A DNA stretch of 64,000 nucleotides from Rhodoplanes sp. (lineage in GTDB: Bacteria; Pseudomonadota; Alphaproteobacteria; Rhizobiales; Xanthobacteraceae), in NCBI RefSeq assembly GCF_013377085.1, contig NZ_JACAAX010000005.1:106547-170546 (forward strand), written 5' to 3'. Below the pieces are notes generated by a model that saw only the letters and a program-made list of their open reading frames with translations, did not search any database and was not told where the DNA came from. This document shows, one piece after another, positions 20,301 through 30,201 of this stretch (positions within the stretch are counted from its first letter, which is position 1; the number at the start of each line of letters is the position of its first letter). A program made the translations under genes and the position numbers.

Positions 20301-23300
20301 CGCGCTGGCCATCGAGGTTTTCCGGCGCATCCAGATCGGCGGAAGCGCCGCCGATGCCGACACGCTTCTGCTCTCGCCGGACTTCTTCAATACTGGCGGA
20401 TTTGCAGGCTTCTCGCTGACCGGCAGCCTCGGCGTCGAGGTCGCTTCCGGCACGCTCATCGCGCCGCAGGTGGAAAGCTACACGCCCGTATTTGCTGATG
20501 GGGGGGTCATGCTCATGCCCACACTCCTCGATCCGGCCTTGCGCTCGGCGGTCTCGCTGTCGCTCAGCGCAGGAAAGCTCGAGCTCCAGCACACGGACGT
20601 CGTGATCGCGGAAGGGGCGACGATCCGGCTCGATCCGACGCTTTCCGGGGGCAGTGGCGTCAGCATCAAGGCGCCGTTCGGCTCGGCCAATATCTATGGA
20701 TCGATCCTGGCGCCCGGCAGCAAGGTCACGATCATTGGCTCGCCCGGCTTGGATTTTCCTGGCCGCATATCGGTCGTTCTGGGTGCAGGCAGCGTGGTCT
20801 CGACGGCAGGCACAACAGTCCTTGCACCCGACGTGCTGGGCCTGCGCCAGGGCCGGGTCCTGAACGGCGGCTCCATTTCGGTTTCCGGCAATATCGACGC
20901 GCGCTTCGATGCGCACGCCACCACTCTTCTCGACGTGTCGGGGACGAGCGGCATCCTCGATGTTCCGTCCGGCGGCGCGCCGCTCTCCGGCCGTCGCTAC
21001 GCACCACAGCAGATCGACAGCGACGCTGGCGCAATCGTCCTCGACGTTGGCGAGCAGTTCTCGATGTCTGGCATTGCCCTGCGCGGCGCCGCCGGTGGCC
21101 CGGCAGCCAATGGCGGTGCCCTTACAGTAAGGAGCACGAAGATAGGCGGAGTCGCGGTCAGTCAGGCTCCGTCCGGCAGCGGCATCTTCGCCGTCGGTGC
21201 CTTCCGCGATGGTGGGTTCGATGATCTGACGCTCGAAGGCAATATCAGTTTCCGGGGACCGCTCGTCGAGATTGCTACGCTCCGCAGCCTCACCATCGGC
21301 ACGACGGGTCTCATCACGGCCGAGGGCGAGGTCCGCCTCGATGCGCCCCATGTCGCGATGGGATGGACCTACGAGACACAGCCGAAGGGGACCGATCCGA
21401 ACACGGGCAAGCCTGCCCTCCTTCCCACGCTGATCCCCAAAACGGATTCCGGAGAAATGTCATTGGCGGAACCGACGTTCGGCGCGGGCTCGCTGAACGT
21501 CACCGCGTCGGTGATCGATATCGGCGGCCTGGCGCTGCGCGGCATCGGGCGGGTGAACCTGGACGCTTCGCGCGGCGACATCCGCGGCTACGGCACCTTC
21601 GCGGCGGTTGGCGACATCATGCTGACGGCGGGGCAGATTCATCCGGCGACGGCGACGATATTCACCGTCGCGGCGCTCGATCACGGCGGCACGCCGGGAC
21701 GGGTCACCATCAATCCAGGCACCGTCGAGCGCACGCTGCCGCTTTCGGCCGGCGGCACACTGAACGTCTTTGCGAGTGAGATCCATCAAAACGGCGTGCT
21801 GCTCGCGCCGCTCGGGATCATCAATCTCGGCAGCACCACACCCCAGGTCGGCAAATTTGGGAATGCCCCGAACGTCCTCACGCAGACCTACGACACGACC
21901 AAGACCCTGACCCTTGGCGCGAGCAGCGTCACCTCGGTCTCGGCGGTCGATCCGCACACGGGGGTGGCGCTGACGCTCCCCTACGGCACCATGGTCAACG
22001 CCACCGCCTGGATCGATCCGAGCGGCAAAGACATCACCGCCGGCGGGGTGTCGGCCAAGGCCGTCACACTCGCGGGAAAGAGCGTCGAGATCGGTGCAGG
22101 AGCCACCATCGACCTGCGCGGCGGCGGCGATCTTTTCGCCTACAATTGGGTGAAGGGTCTGGGCGGCACCCGGGACATCCTGGCCACGTCCTCGAGCTTT
22201 GCCATCCTGCCCGGCTACGGCGCCGACTATGCGCCGCTCGCCTCGATCGCGGCTTCCGACAGCGGCTGGAGCACCGCGTCGCTATCCATCGGCGAGCGGG
22301 TCTGGTTGCCCGCGAGCAATGGCTTGGCGGCCGGCTACTACACGCTGCTACCGGCGCGCTATGCGCTGCTGGCGGGCGCCTTCCTCGTCACGCCCAAGGA
22401 CGCGCCGATGACCAAGGCCGGCATCAGCGTCCGGCAGCTCGATGGGTCGAGCATCGTGACGGGCTATCTGGGCAACGCGCTGACGCAAACGCGCGCCTCG
22501 CTTCCGACCGCCTTCGAGGTGGTGCCGGCCGCCGTCGTGCACGAGCGTGCGCAATACGACCTCTATTCGGCCAATGTCGCGCTGCGCGATGGCGCTCTTG
22601 CGCGCGATGCGGTCGTGCCGCGCCTGCCGATCGACGCGGGCCAACTCGTCCTGTCGGCGACGCGATCCCTGAACATCCGAGGGCAGGCTTTGATGAGCGC
22701 TCCCGCCGGCGGCCTGGGTGGCATTGTGGACATCTCGACCACCGGCAACATCGTCGTCAACAGCACCGGAGAAGGCGCCGCGACCAACACGCTTTACATC
22801 GTTGGCGCCGGTCTCAACACCTTCGGCGCGGAAAGCCTGCTCATCGGCGGCATCCGCAGCAGCACGAAGGTGGGTACCACCGTCACGGTCGAGGCATCGA
22901 ATATCGAGATCGACAATGGCGACGCAGATCCACTCTCCGGTCCGGACATCATCCTTGTCGCGAAAGGCGGTGTGATGCTGCGCGACGGCGCCGCCATAGC
23001 CCAGGCGGGTACGCTCTCCACTCGGGCCCAAACGCTCCGGATAGACGGCAACGGCGCCCTGCTGCGGGTCAGCAGCGACGCCTCGGCCGAGGTGATCCGC
23101 TCCGGCGTCAATCCGGTAGCGTCCGGCAGCCTGACGGTCGCGGCGAACGCCCGCATCTCCGGCGTCAGCGTTATCCTCGATTCGACGAACGTCACCACCT
23201 TGGATCGCTCAGCGAGCCTCACCGCCAACACCCTGACGCTGGGCGGCGGCCAAATCAGCCTTCTGTTCGACGGCGCCGGCACGCCGCCGAGGACCGGCCT

Positions 23301-26300
23301 CGTCCTGCCGAGCACATTGCTCGATGGCCTGCAGAACACGATTAACCGGCTGGCGCTGCTCAGCTATTCTTCGATCGACTTCTACGGGACGGGCGCAGTG
23401 GGCGCCCTGGACGCCGCCGGGCGTCCCACGCTCGACCGCCTGGCGCTGCATGCGCCGGCGCTGCGCGGCTTCAACGCAGGCAGCGGCGGCATGACCTTCA
23501 ACGCCCGAAACGTGGTCATCGACAACAACTCAAATATCGCCGCGCCGGCGGCCGGCACGAGCGGTCCTTTGGGCGGCGCGCTGATCTTTAACTCTGAAAC
23601 CCTCACCATCGGCGCGAACGCGGTTCGCGTGGATGGCTACGCCCGCCTCGACCTCCGGGCTACCGGCGGCGTGCTGCTGGACCGGACAGGCGGACTCACT
23701 GCGTCAGGCGATATCACCGTCACCGCGCCGGTCATCACCGCCAGCTCCGCCGCGAAGCAGGGGCTGACCGCCAGCGGCATACTGAGCATCTTCGCAGTGG
23801 CTGGTGAGACGGCCGTCACCGGCGGTCTCGGTGCCGACGTGACGCTGGCCGGCGCGCGCATCGACATGAACGGCGCTGTGCGCCTGCCGAGCGGTCGACT
23901 GACGCTGCACGCCACCGGCACGGCGGTTGGCTCGGATGTCGTGGTCGGCGGCACGCTCGATGCCGGCGGCAGCGAAAAAGCCATCAACGACAAGGTCCAG
24001 TATACGAGCGGAGGCGAGATTACGCTGAGGTCCGATTTCGGCTCGGTCGTTGTTGCGGAAACGGGCCGCATCGACGTCTCGGCGCGGCCGCAGGCCGGCA
24101 ACGCCGGCGTCCTGACCATCGTCGCGACGAAGGGAACCTTCGCGGTGCTGGGCATGCTTAGCGGACGGGCCGGAAATGGCGGGCTCGGCGGCGCGCTCGG
24201 GCTCGACGTTGGCAGCTTGCCGACGCTCGGCAGCCTCAACGCGGCGCTCGATCGCGGCGGCTTCGATGAGAGCGGCATCCGCGTGCGCGGCGGCGACGTG
24301 CTGATCGACGGCAGCGCGCGGGCGCGGCGCTACCTCGCCGCAGCCGATAGCGGCGCTATCATTGTTGCGAGCGGCACGACCCTCGACGCCTCCGGCGAGA
24401 CCGGCGGCTATATCGGGCTATACGGCTATAATGGGGTCACGCTGCAGGGCGGCTCGAATCTCACAGTCGCGGCGCAGAAGTTCAACGCCGCCGGCAAGGG
24501 GGGCGTCATCGCCCTCGAGGTCGGACAGGCCAAGGATGTCGGCGGCGTCTTGACACCGGGCGTCGGCTGGCTCGACGTGCAAGCGGGCGCGCTCATCGAC
24601 CTGTCGGTGGCGGGCGGACCGGGCGGCACGCTGCAATTGCGCGCACCGCGCATCAGCGGCCTCGACGCGGCGGGCAAACCGATCCCGATCCCGGTGAACA
24701 GCGCCTCGGGCGGCAGCGATCTCGCCATCAAGCCGCTGGCGGGCACCATCCGCAGCGCCGGAAGCGTGGTCGCGGAAGGCTTCCAGGCGTTCGACCTCAC
24801 CAGCACCGGCACGCTCACCGCGGCCCTACAGACCAGCGCCGATGCGCTCGCGCAGCAGTTCGCGGCCAACACCGCCGCCATCAGGGCCAGACTGCTCGCC
24901 GGCACGCCCAGCGCCGGGCTGGGCTCCGCCTTCCATCTGCGGCCGGGCGTCGAGTTCGTCAGCCGCGGCGATCTGCAATGGGGCAGCGGCAGCGGCGCGA
25001 CGGCAGCGCTGGTGTGGGAATTGTCCAAACTGCGCTACGGCCCCGGCGTCGTCGCCGGCGTCGCCGGCTCGGGCGAACCCGGCATCCTGACGATGCGCGC
25101 GGCCGGCAACCTGATCTTCCAGGGTTCGCTCAGCGACGGCTTCATGCCGGGCGCGAGCAACACCACGATCACCAACACGCTGCTGCCAGCCGGGAGCCAA
25201 TCCTGGTCCTATCGCTTGGTCGCGGGCGCCGATCTCGGCGGCGCGGAGTTCCGGCAGGTTCTGCCGCTGGACAAGCTCGGCGGCGATTCCGGTTCGTCGG
25301 GCTCGCTGCTTCTGGGGCGGCCAAACGGCAGCGGCGTTGCTCCGGACGCCACCCTCACCACCGCGGCGGCCAAGCTGGGCTACGACCAGTTGATCCGGAC
25401 CGGCACCGGCGACATCGACATTGCGGCTGGCCGCGACGTGCAGATCCGCAGCCTTTTCTCCACCATCTACACGGCGGGCAGCCGGGTCATACCAGGCTAC
25501 ACCTCGACCGCGACCCTCAATCCGGGCGGCAGCGTCAGCATGAGGTCCGATGTGCCGCTGCTGTTTCCGAACGGCACGGGAACGGGGACCGTGACCGCCA
25601 ATGTGGACAGCCTCGTCACCTATCTGAGCCCATCGGGCACCAACGTCACCCTCACGAACCCCGCAGGCACGATCTACGGTTTCTCTGAAGGCTACAGCAC
25701 CGACGCTCTCACGGGCGGGATCAATTATGGGACGAACTATGTCAAGCTGTCCGGCCTGAGGGCGGTGATCGACACGAGATTCGTTGGGGCTGCCGTGTAT
25801 GTGCCGTCGGGCGGCGAAATCGCCGGCTTCACGCCCGGCTCGCGAATCTACATCGGACACAGCGGCAACAACAGCAGTCTCGCTGCGGGCCGCGACATCC
25901 CCGCGGGTGGTCTGACCACCTCCGGTCCAGGCATAGCCTATATTCCGAGCGGCGGGGCTTACGAGGCGGTTGCCTTCAACGCCGGGGAGGCCTTGCCGCT
26001 TCTGACGGGCGACTTCAACGGCCGGGGCGCGTATATCGTTTTGACCGAGGGCGGTTCGGTGCGGACCACCGGCACGCTGATCCTACCTGCCGGCTCCCTG
26101 ACGCTGACGGCACCGAACGCCAGCGCCTCTTTCCAGCTCCGCTATCTGCCGGCCGAAACCACTTTGAGGCTCGAGGATTCCGCCGGCGGGGGGATCAGCT
26201 ATCGCGTCCCCACGAGTACTCAGGGGGCCGCCCTCAAGATGCCGACGCCGAGCTTTGTCGTTACCGAGCCGCTGCACGCGGGCCAGTCGGTGACGCTGCG

Positions 26301-29300
26301 GGCCGGAAGCTCCGTGACCGCGGCGGCAAACTGCACCGCAGCGGCGAACTGCACCCTGTCTCTGTCTCCGACCAGCACGGCCGCCACGGTGACCCTGCCG
26401 ATCGCCGACGCGTCGGGCAACACCTACGTCTTCGACGTACCGAAACCGGGCAGCGACGGGCTGCGGTTGCAGGGCGGAGCATCGGACACGGCCAGTCAAT
26501 TGCAGTTGTACACGCTTCCATTCACGACGCCCCAATACAGCTCCGGAGGCGGTGATGTCACCATCGCGGCCGGGCGCGACATCGTCCATCAGCAGGTATT
26601 GGGCTCCGGCCAGCTGGCTTCGTCGCAGCAGATGCCGATCAACTGGCTCTACCGCCGCAGCAGCGCCGAGAACGGCATCTTCGCGCAAGGCTATTACGGC
26701 GATATCGGCTCGACGACCTGGTGGATCGACTACAGCAACTTCTTCCAGGGCGTCGGAGCCCTCGGCGGCGGCAATCTCACCCTGGCCGCCGGCCGCGACG
26801 TCATCAACACGAGCGCCGTGATTCCGACCAATGCCTGGATGCCCTACAAGACCGTCCGGGCCGACGGCACCGTCGACAAGCTCGTCGCCAACCAGCCGTT
26901 GTTCGAATTTGGCGGCGGCGATCTGACGGTTCAGGCCGGCCGCAACATCGACGCCGGCGTCTACTATGTCGAGAAGGGCCACGGCGTATTGCAGGCAGGC
27001 GGCAACATCCAGACCAATGCGACGCGACGGACCATCATCGGCGACACCTCCGTGAGCCCGATCGAATGGCTGCCGACCACGCTGTTCCTCGGCAAAGGCG
27101 GGTTCGACGTCGCCGCGCGCGGCAACCTTCTGATGGGCCCGGTGGCCAATCCCTTTCTGTTGCCGCAGGGCGAATTGAACGGAACCTGGGCGCGGTCCTA
27201 TTTCTCCACCTATGCGCCGGACAGCTACGTCTCGGCGTCCTCGCTCACCGGCGATGTCACCCTGAAAGGCGCGGGGGAAGCCGGGCTCGAACCCGGCACG
27301 CTCGCCCAGTGGTTCACCAACATCCTGGCCTGGGACAACAAACAGGGCATCGTCAGCAACAGCCACACGCGGCCCTGGCTCAGATTGACCGAGGCAGGAC
27401 AAATCACAAATCTGCTCGAGTACCCGGTAAAGGTTTCCGGCCTTGCTTCAGACATAGTTGGGCAGGCCGTCGGCTCCGTCTATCGTGGACAGATCGGGTT
27501 GATGGCGCCGAACCTCGGGGTTGCCGCCTTCTCCGGCGACATCAACATCGTCAATAGGCTGGTCCTCGCGCCTTCCCCGAGCGGGACCGTCAGCCTGTTC
27601 GCCGACGGAACGATCGACGGTTTCCAGGCTTACGACTACCAATCCTACGGGTCGCGAACCTACTACAAGACCGGTACGATCAATCTCTCCGACGTCGATC
27701 CCAACCTCGTCCCGGGCATCCGCACGCCGATGACACTGCGCTACTCCGATTCATCACTGCCGATGTCGAGCTTCCACGTCTCTGCAAGGAGCCCGACCGT
27801 GTCGACGGAATTTTTCAACACTCTGTTCGACGAGACCGGCGCGACCAAGGGCACGCCCACTTTCGTGCGTCAGTCGCTGCACGATGCCGATGGGCTGCAC
27901 CTGAACGATCCCGAGCCCGTTCAAATCTACGCGGGCCGCGGCGATGTTTCGGGGCTGAAATTGTTCTCGCCCAAGGTCACACAGGTCTTCGCCGGACATG
28001 ACATTACCGACGTTGCCTTCTACATCCAGAACCTCAAGACGGACGATATCAGCCGAATCATCTCCGGCCGCGATATCCGGCCCTTTAACGAGACCTCGCC
28101 CGCGCGGATCGCCCACGGCATCATCGCTGGCGGGAATTCCAGCGCGGCCTTGGAAAAAATCGTCGATCCGGTCCCCGGCGATATTTCGATTGGCGGCCCG
28201 GGGACGCTGCAGATTCTGGCCGGCCGGAACCTCGACCTCGGCGGCGCGCCGATCAGCACGGCAACTGCCCAGCAATTCAGCGCCTTGGGCCTGGCGCGCG
28301 GCATCGTCAGCATCGGCGACGCACGCAACCCCTATCTGCCGCGCGCCGGCGGAGCCAGCATCATCGCTGTGGCAGGGCTGGGCGGCGGCGACCTCGACGT
28401 TCCCGCCTTCGTCGCGGATTTCCTGAATCCCGCGACGGCCGGTACGCGCGCCGCCCGCTATCTGCCCGAGCTCGGCAAGCGGCTCGGCCTTTCGGGTGGC
28501 GACGATAAGAAGGTCTGGGCGGCGTTCAACGCCTTGCCGGATAAGCAGAAGCAGATCCACGCGCTCGGCATCTTCTATCTCGTCCTGCGCGATGCGGGGC
28601 GCGATCACAATGACCCGGATGCGCCGGGCGGCAGCAGAAACTACGAGGCCGGATACAAGGCGATCGCCAGGCTGTTCCCCGGCGACAGCTGGAGCGGGGA
28701 CATCTCGCTCACCGCGCGCGAAGTCAAGACCGAGACCGGCGGCGACATCAGCCTGCTCGCGCCGGGAGGTGGCCTGCTGGTCGGCTACGATCTCACCGGG
28801 AGCAAGCAGCCGCTCGATCAAGGCATCATGACGCTGCGCGGCGGCAATATCTCGATCTTCGCGCATGACAGCGTGACGGTCGGCACCTCGCGCATCTTCA
28901 CCTTCAGCGGCGGCAATGAGATCATCTGGTCGAGCTTCGGCAACATCGCGGCCGGCAGCGCCTCCAAGACGCTGCAGGCGGCAGCGCCGGGCCGCTATCT
29001 GATCGACCCCGAAACCGGTGCTTCGATCCTCGATCTCGGCGGCCTTGCGACGGGCGGCGGCATCGGCGTGCTGCAGACGCGCGCGGACGCACCGCCGAGC
29101 GATGTCGATCTCATCGCGCCGTCCGGCTACATCGACGCCGGCGACGCCGGCATCCGCTCGTCGCGCAACGTGAACCTCGCCGCAATGCAAATTCTCAATG
29201 CGTTCAACATCCAGGCGCAGGGGACGACGACGGGCGTGCCGACCGTCCAGGCGCCCAACATCGGCAGTTTGGCGGATACGTCCAATACTGCGGGATCTGC

Positions 29301-29580
29301 CGCTCGACAGGCCGCTCAGCCTGCAACCAATTCCGGCGGTGCACAGGCTTCGGTCATCATCGTCGAGATTATCGGTTACGGTGGGGGAAGCGGAGACGAG
29401 CAGCCTGATGACGGTCAACGCCGTGGCCAAGGGCGACAAAGCAGCAATATCAATTATGAATCGAACGGTATGGTCCGCGTCCTCGGCAATGGCAGGTTCA
29501 CCGCGGAAGACATCACGCAGTTGACAGCGGACGAACGCAATAGACTGACCAGCGAGGCCTTTGCGCCAAATTCCCCGTGA
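17377..29580 (+). CDS. Giant filamentous-haemagglutinin-like exoprotein, module 2 (4,067 aa)
   Basis: Complete, 4,067 residues. Residues 14-40 are an extended signal region (RRIVRHVALLAGVSLAALL, cleavage near DASAGS). Residues about 52-108 are Ala/Gln-rich and probably helical. The TPS haemagglutination domain runs from about 140 to 360, with AVLTWRTFNISETTDLSYNQ, LNRVIDPNAAPSKILGTI and VLVINQNGIIFGG. Several thousand residues of Gly/Val/Asp/Thr-rich repeats then suggest a long beta-helix. Near residue 3,115 is WWIDYSNFFQGVGALGGGN. The C-terminal part (GGDISLLAPGGGLLVG, NISIFAHDSVTVGTSRI) resembles the DUF3739-type region of large FHA-family outer-membrane proteins. The protein ends with ASVIIVEIIGYGGGSGD and a charged tail. 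AAGGATC sits about 9 bases upstream of the ATG. Likely a surface adhesin controlled by the upstream sigma/FecR pair. Confidence 0.93.
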   Translation: MPTDLPSPTTGSTRRIVRHVALLAGVSLAALLTATPDASAGSLRVSAPSPPQAAINALQSAAAGAAQAGLQAQISMSRAASSVQALQALQSAARNAAASSLQAAPSGIPNGLQTGGLDRATDASAAWIGADLPTQLLQGIRTQVNIVQTQKNAVLTWRTFNISETTDLSYNQQGNRDWVVLNRVIDPNAAPSKILGTIKADGTVLVINQNGIIFGGTAQVNVGTLVASALPINDALLNANILYGNPDYKFTFSAYSEAAGEKGPTGAFDAPAATEQSQRSKVVVEAGALISTPTTSNHYGGRVALIGPEVINRGTILTPDGQTILAAGQQVQLRSHDSSDPSLRGLDVYIGSINAPRLKVASPSLAAQDGDVVTGVATNSGLIEAERGNITIAGQSVNQLGVLVATTSASLNGRIDLQAVYNVEFDKSGNKYPRSTGLVTLGAGSLTRIMPEYLNTEKVIGTKLALNSQVNITGLAAYLGENAQILAPSGDVKIQAGTYDSLGRLQYTDGQIYLDTNAAIDVFGSIVKGNVSDNIIAVELLGAQLADSPLQRNGFLRTKTIYVDIRQTGVRADGLAWIGTPLADVSGHVGLIQRNVGELTTAGGSVTLNAGASVVMQRGSTLNVSNGWIDYQGGVVRTTRLLGADGRTYDISEATPDRVYIGFAGERTRFHERWGVTETWTSPFAKRATYQEGYLYGAAGGKVAMQTRSAALDGQFLGNVISGIRQRTVRPGASTFSLDGVLPISSAEMPAPLSQDVIFQADFVHQPVAPFDPKGPLLLSSEPIHLTPDLFRERGFGNVSINSGNGDIKVLSKISGQPGGSLTLAGRNIDIAANIALPGGSLKFTTTNVDPGVISRPGEAKVADVAERGRLIIRANVALDTAGLIVDQTFPDSLALPLVLNGGSITLDALHLDLHQGSIIDVSGGAALGRVSKLIKGNGGSLTLRGGVDPLILSVAVGQLNLGATLKGYALGKGGALAIEVFRRIQIGGSAADADTLLLSPDFFNTGGFAGFSLTGSLGVEVASGTLIAPQVESYTPVFADGGVMLMPTLLDPALRSAVSLSLSAGKLELQHTDVVIAEGATIRLDPTLSGGSGVSIKAPFGSANIYGSILAPGSKVTIIGSPGLDFPGRISVVLGAGSVVSTAGTTVLAPDVLGLRQGRVLNGGSISVSGNIDARFDAHATTLLDVSGTSGILDVPSGGAPLSGRRYAPQQIDSDAGAIVLDVGEQFSMSGIALRGAAGGPAANGGALTVRSTKIGGVAVSQAPSGSGIFAVGAFRDGGFDDLTLEGNISFRGPLVEIATLRSLTIGTTGLITAEGEVRLDAPHVAMGWTYETQPKGTDPNTGKPALLPTLIPKTDSGEMSLAEPTFGAGSLNVTASVIDIGGLALRGIGRVNLDASRGDIRGYGTFAAVGDIMLTAGQIHPATATIFTVAALDHGGTPGRVTINPGTVERTLPLSAGGTLNVFASEIHQNGVLLAPLGIINLGSTTPQVGKFGNAPNVLTQTYDTTKTLTLGASSVTSVSAVDPHTGVALTLPYGTMVNATAWIDPSGKDITAGGVSAKAVTLAGKSVEIGAGATIDLRGGGDLFAYNWVKGLGGTRDILATSSSFAILPGYGADYAPLASIAASDSGWSTASLSIGERVWLPASNGLAAGYYTLLPARYALLAGAFLVTPKDAPMTKAGISVRQLDGSSIVTGYLGNALTQTRASLPTAFEVVPAAVVHERAQYDLYSANVALRDGALARDAVVPRLPIDAGQLVLSATRSLNIRGQALMSAPAGGLGGIVDISTTGNIVVNSTGEGAATNTLYIVGAGLNTFGAESLLIGGIRSSTKVGTTVTVEASNIEIDNGDADPLSGPDIILVAKGGVMLRDGAAIAQAGTLSTRAQTLRIDGNGALLRVSSDASAEVIRSGVNPVASGSLTVAANARISGVSVILDSTNVTTLDRSASLTANTLTLGGGQISLLFDGAGTPPRTGLVLPSTLLDGLQNTINRLALLSYSSIDFYGTGAVGALDAAGRPTLDRLALHAPALRGFNAGSGGMTFNARNVVIDNNSNIAAPAAGTSGPLGGALIFNSETLTIGANAVRVDGYARLDLRATGGVLLDRTGGLTASGDITVTAPVITASSAAKQGLTASGILSIFAVAGETAVTGGLGADVTLAGARIDMNGAVRLPSGRLTLHATGTAVGSDVVVGGTLDAGGSEKAINDKVQYTSGGEITLRSDFGSVVVAETGRIDVSARPQAGNAGVLTIVATKGTFAVLGMLSGRAGNGGLGGALGLDVGSLPTLGSLNAALDRGGFDESGIRVRGGDVLIDGSARARRYLAAADSGAIIVASGTTLDASGETGGYIGLYGYNGVTLQGGSNLTVAAQKFNAAGKGGVIALEVGQAKDVGGVLTPGVGWLDVQAGALIDLSVAGGPGGTLQLRAPRISGLDAAGKPIPIPVNSASGGSDLAIKPLAGTIRSAGSVVAEGFQAFDLTSTGTLTAALQTSADALAQQFAANTAAIRARLLAGTPSAGLGSAFHLRPGVEFVSRGDLQWGSGSGATAALVWELSKLRYGPGVVAGVAGSGEPGILTMRAAGNLIFQGSLSDGFMPGASNTTITNTLLPAGSQSWSYRLVAGADLGGAEFRQVLPLDKLGGDSGSSGSLLLGRPNGSGVAPDATLTTAAAKLGYDQLIRTGTGDIDIAAGRDVQIRSLFSTIYTAGSRVIPGYTSTATLNPGGSVSMRSDVPLLFPNGTGTGTVTANVDSLVTYLSPSGTNVTLTNPAGTIYGFSEGYSTDALTGGINYGTNYVKLSGLRAVIDTRFVGAAVYVPSGGEIAGFTPGSRIYIGHSGNNSSLAAGRDIPAGGLTTSGPGIAYIPSGGAYEAVAFNAGEALPLLTGDFNGRGAYIVLTEGGSVRTTGTLILPAGSLTLTAPNASASFQLRYLPAETTLRLEDSAGGGISYRVPTSTQGAALKMPTPSFVVTEPLHAGQSVTLRAGSSVTAAANCTAAANCTLSLSPTSTAATVTLPIADASGNTYVFDVPKPGSDGLRLQGGASDTASQLQLYTLPFTTPQYSSGGGDVTIAAGRDIVHQQVLGSGQLASSQQMPINWLYRRSSAENGIFAQGYYGDIGSTTWWIDYSNFFQGVGALGGGNLTLAAGRDVINTSAVIPTNAWMPYKTVRADGTVDKLVANQPLFEFGGGDLTVQAGRNIDAGVYYVEKGHGVLQAGGNIQTNATRRTIIGDTSVSPIEWLPTTLFLGKGGFDVAARGNLLMGPVANPFLLPQGELNGTWARSYFSTYAPDSYVSASSLTGDVTLKGAGEAGLEPGTLAQWFTNILAWDNKQGIVSNSHTRPWLRLTEAGQITNLLEYPVKVSGLASDIVGQAVGSVYRGQIGLMAPNLGVAAFSGDINIVNRLVLAPSPSGTVSLFADGTIDGFQAYDYQSYGSRTYYKTGTINLSDVDPNLVPGIRTPMTLRYSDSSLPMSSFHVSARSPTVSTEFFNTLFDETGATKGTPTFVRQSLHDADGLHLNDPEPVQIYAGRGDVSGLKLFSPKVTQVFAGHDITDVAFYIQNLKTDDISRIISGRDIRPFNETSPARIAHGIIAGGNSSAALEKIVDPVPGDISIGGPGTLQILAGRNLDLGGAPISTATAQQFSALGLARGIVSIGDARNPYLPRAGGASIIAVAGLGGGDLDVPAFVADFLNPATAGTRAARYLPELGKRLGLSGGDDKKVWAAFNALPDKQKQIHALGIFYLVLRDAGRDHNDPDAPGGSRNYEAGYKAIARLFPGDSWSGDISLTAREVKTETGGDISLLAPGGGLLVGYDLTGSKQPLDQGIMTLRGGNISIFAHDSVTVGTSRIFTFSGGNEIIWSSFGNIAAGSASKTLQAAAPGRYLIDPETGASILDLGGLATGGGIGVLQTRADAPPSDVDLIAPSGYIDAGDAGIRSSRNVNLAAMQILNAFNIQAQGTTTGVPTVQAPNIGSLADTSNTAGSAARQAAQPATNSGGAQASVIIVEIIGYGGGSGDEQPDDGQRRGQGRQSSNINYESNGMVRVLGNGRFTAEDITQLTADERNRLTSEAFAPNSP

Positions 29581-29950
29581 GGTCGGCAGGCGTGCGGGCT
29601 TCTGCCGGCCGCCGCGAGATGCCGTGCCGCTCGAGGCAACGATGGAGGCTCGAACGGGTCAGCCGCGGAATGCTCTCGCGCAGGCAGCCGAAGACGTCAT
29701 CGAGTGGCAGCAGAGTTCGTCTGCGAAACTCGACGATCATGGCCTCCTCGACCTGCGTGAGGACCGTGCTGCGGGGATTGCGAGGCCCCATCGGGGCGTC
29801 CGACGTTGTGGTTCTCACCCGCCATTTCGCCACCGTCGTGCGGCTGAGGTCGTATTGTCGGGCGAGGGTGCTGGTCTTCTCTTGCGACGCTTGGAGCTCG
29901 GCTCGAACTCGCGGCGTTGTGCGGGCGCTCCCGTGAAGAACGTCTGCCAT
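29577..29950 (-). pseudogene. IS481-family transposase, N-terminal fragment
   Basis: The frame beginning MADVLHGSARTTPRVRAELQ continues with LARQYDLSRTTVAKW, MGPRNPRSTVLTQVEEAMIV, FRRRTLLPLDDV and LTRSSLHRCLERHGISRRP. This is the well-conserved HTH-containing N-terminus of IS481-family transposases. It stops making sense just after GISRRP, where the FHA gene ends, so the DDE catalytic domain is gone. The remnant abuts the 3' end of the module 2 FHA gene on the opposite strand and marks a past insertion/deletion there. No terminal repeats were found. Confidence 0.7.
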
Positions 29951-30201
29951 AGCGAATCTTCCCCTTCTCGGGTCAAGAATACGCCACGACTCTCCGGGAC
30001 TGAACACCTAGTTGGCGCGCCGCGGTCGATGAAGATGGGCACTACTCGTTCGCCGTTGCGCAATGATGCAGCGAGCCGTCACCCGTTCCAATCTGAAAAT
30101 CCGCGACGACCTGCGATTTTCTTGGTGCGTCGAGCCGACCCAAAATCGCATTCACGATGTAAGATGGTTCCCGTTTAAGGGCCCGAGCCTTATGCCGGCG
30201 C

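Noticed and set aside
20158-21351. Minus-strand 397-codon frame within module 2 FHA
   Set aside because: No recognisable domain, typical charged shadow composition, inside a well-supported gene.
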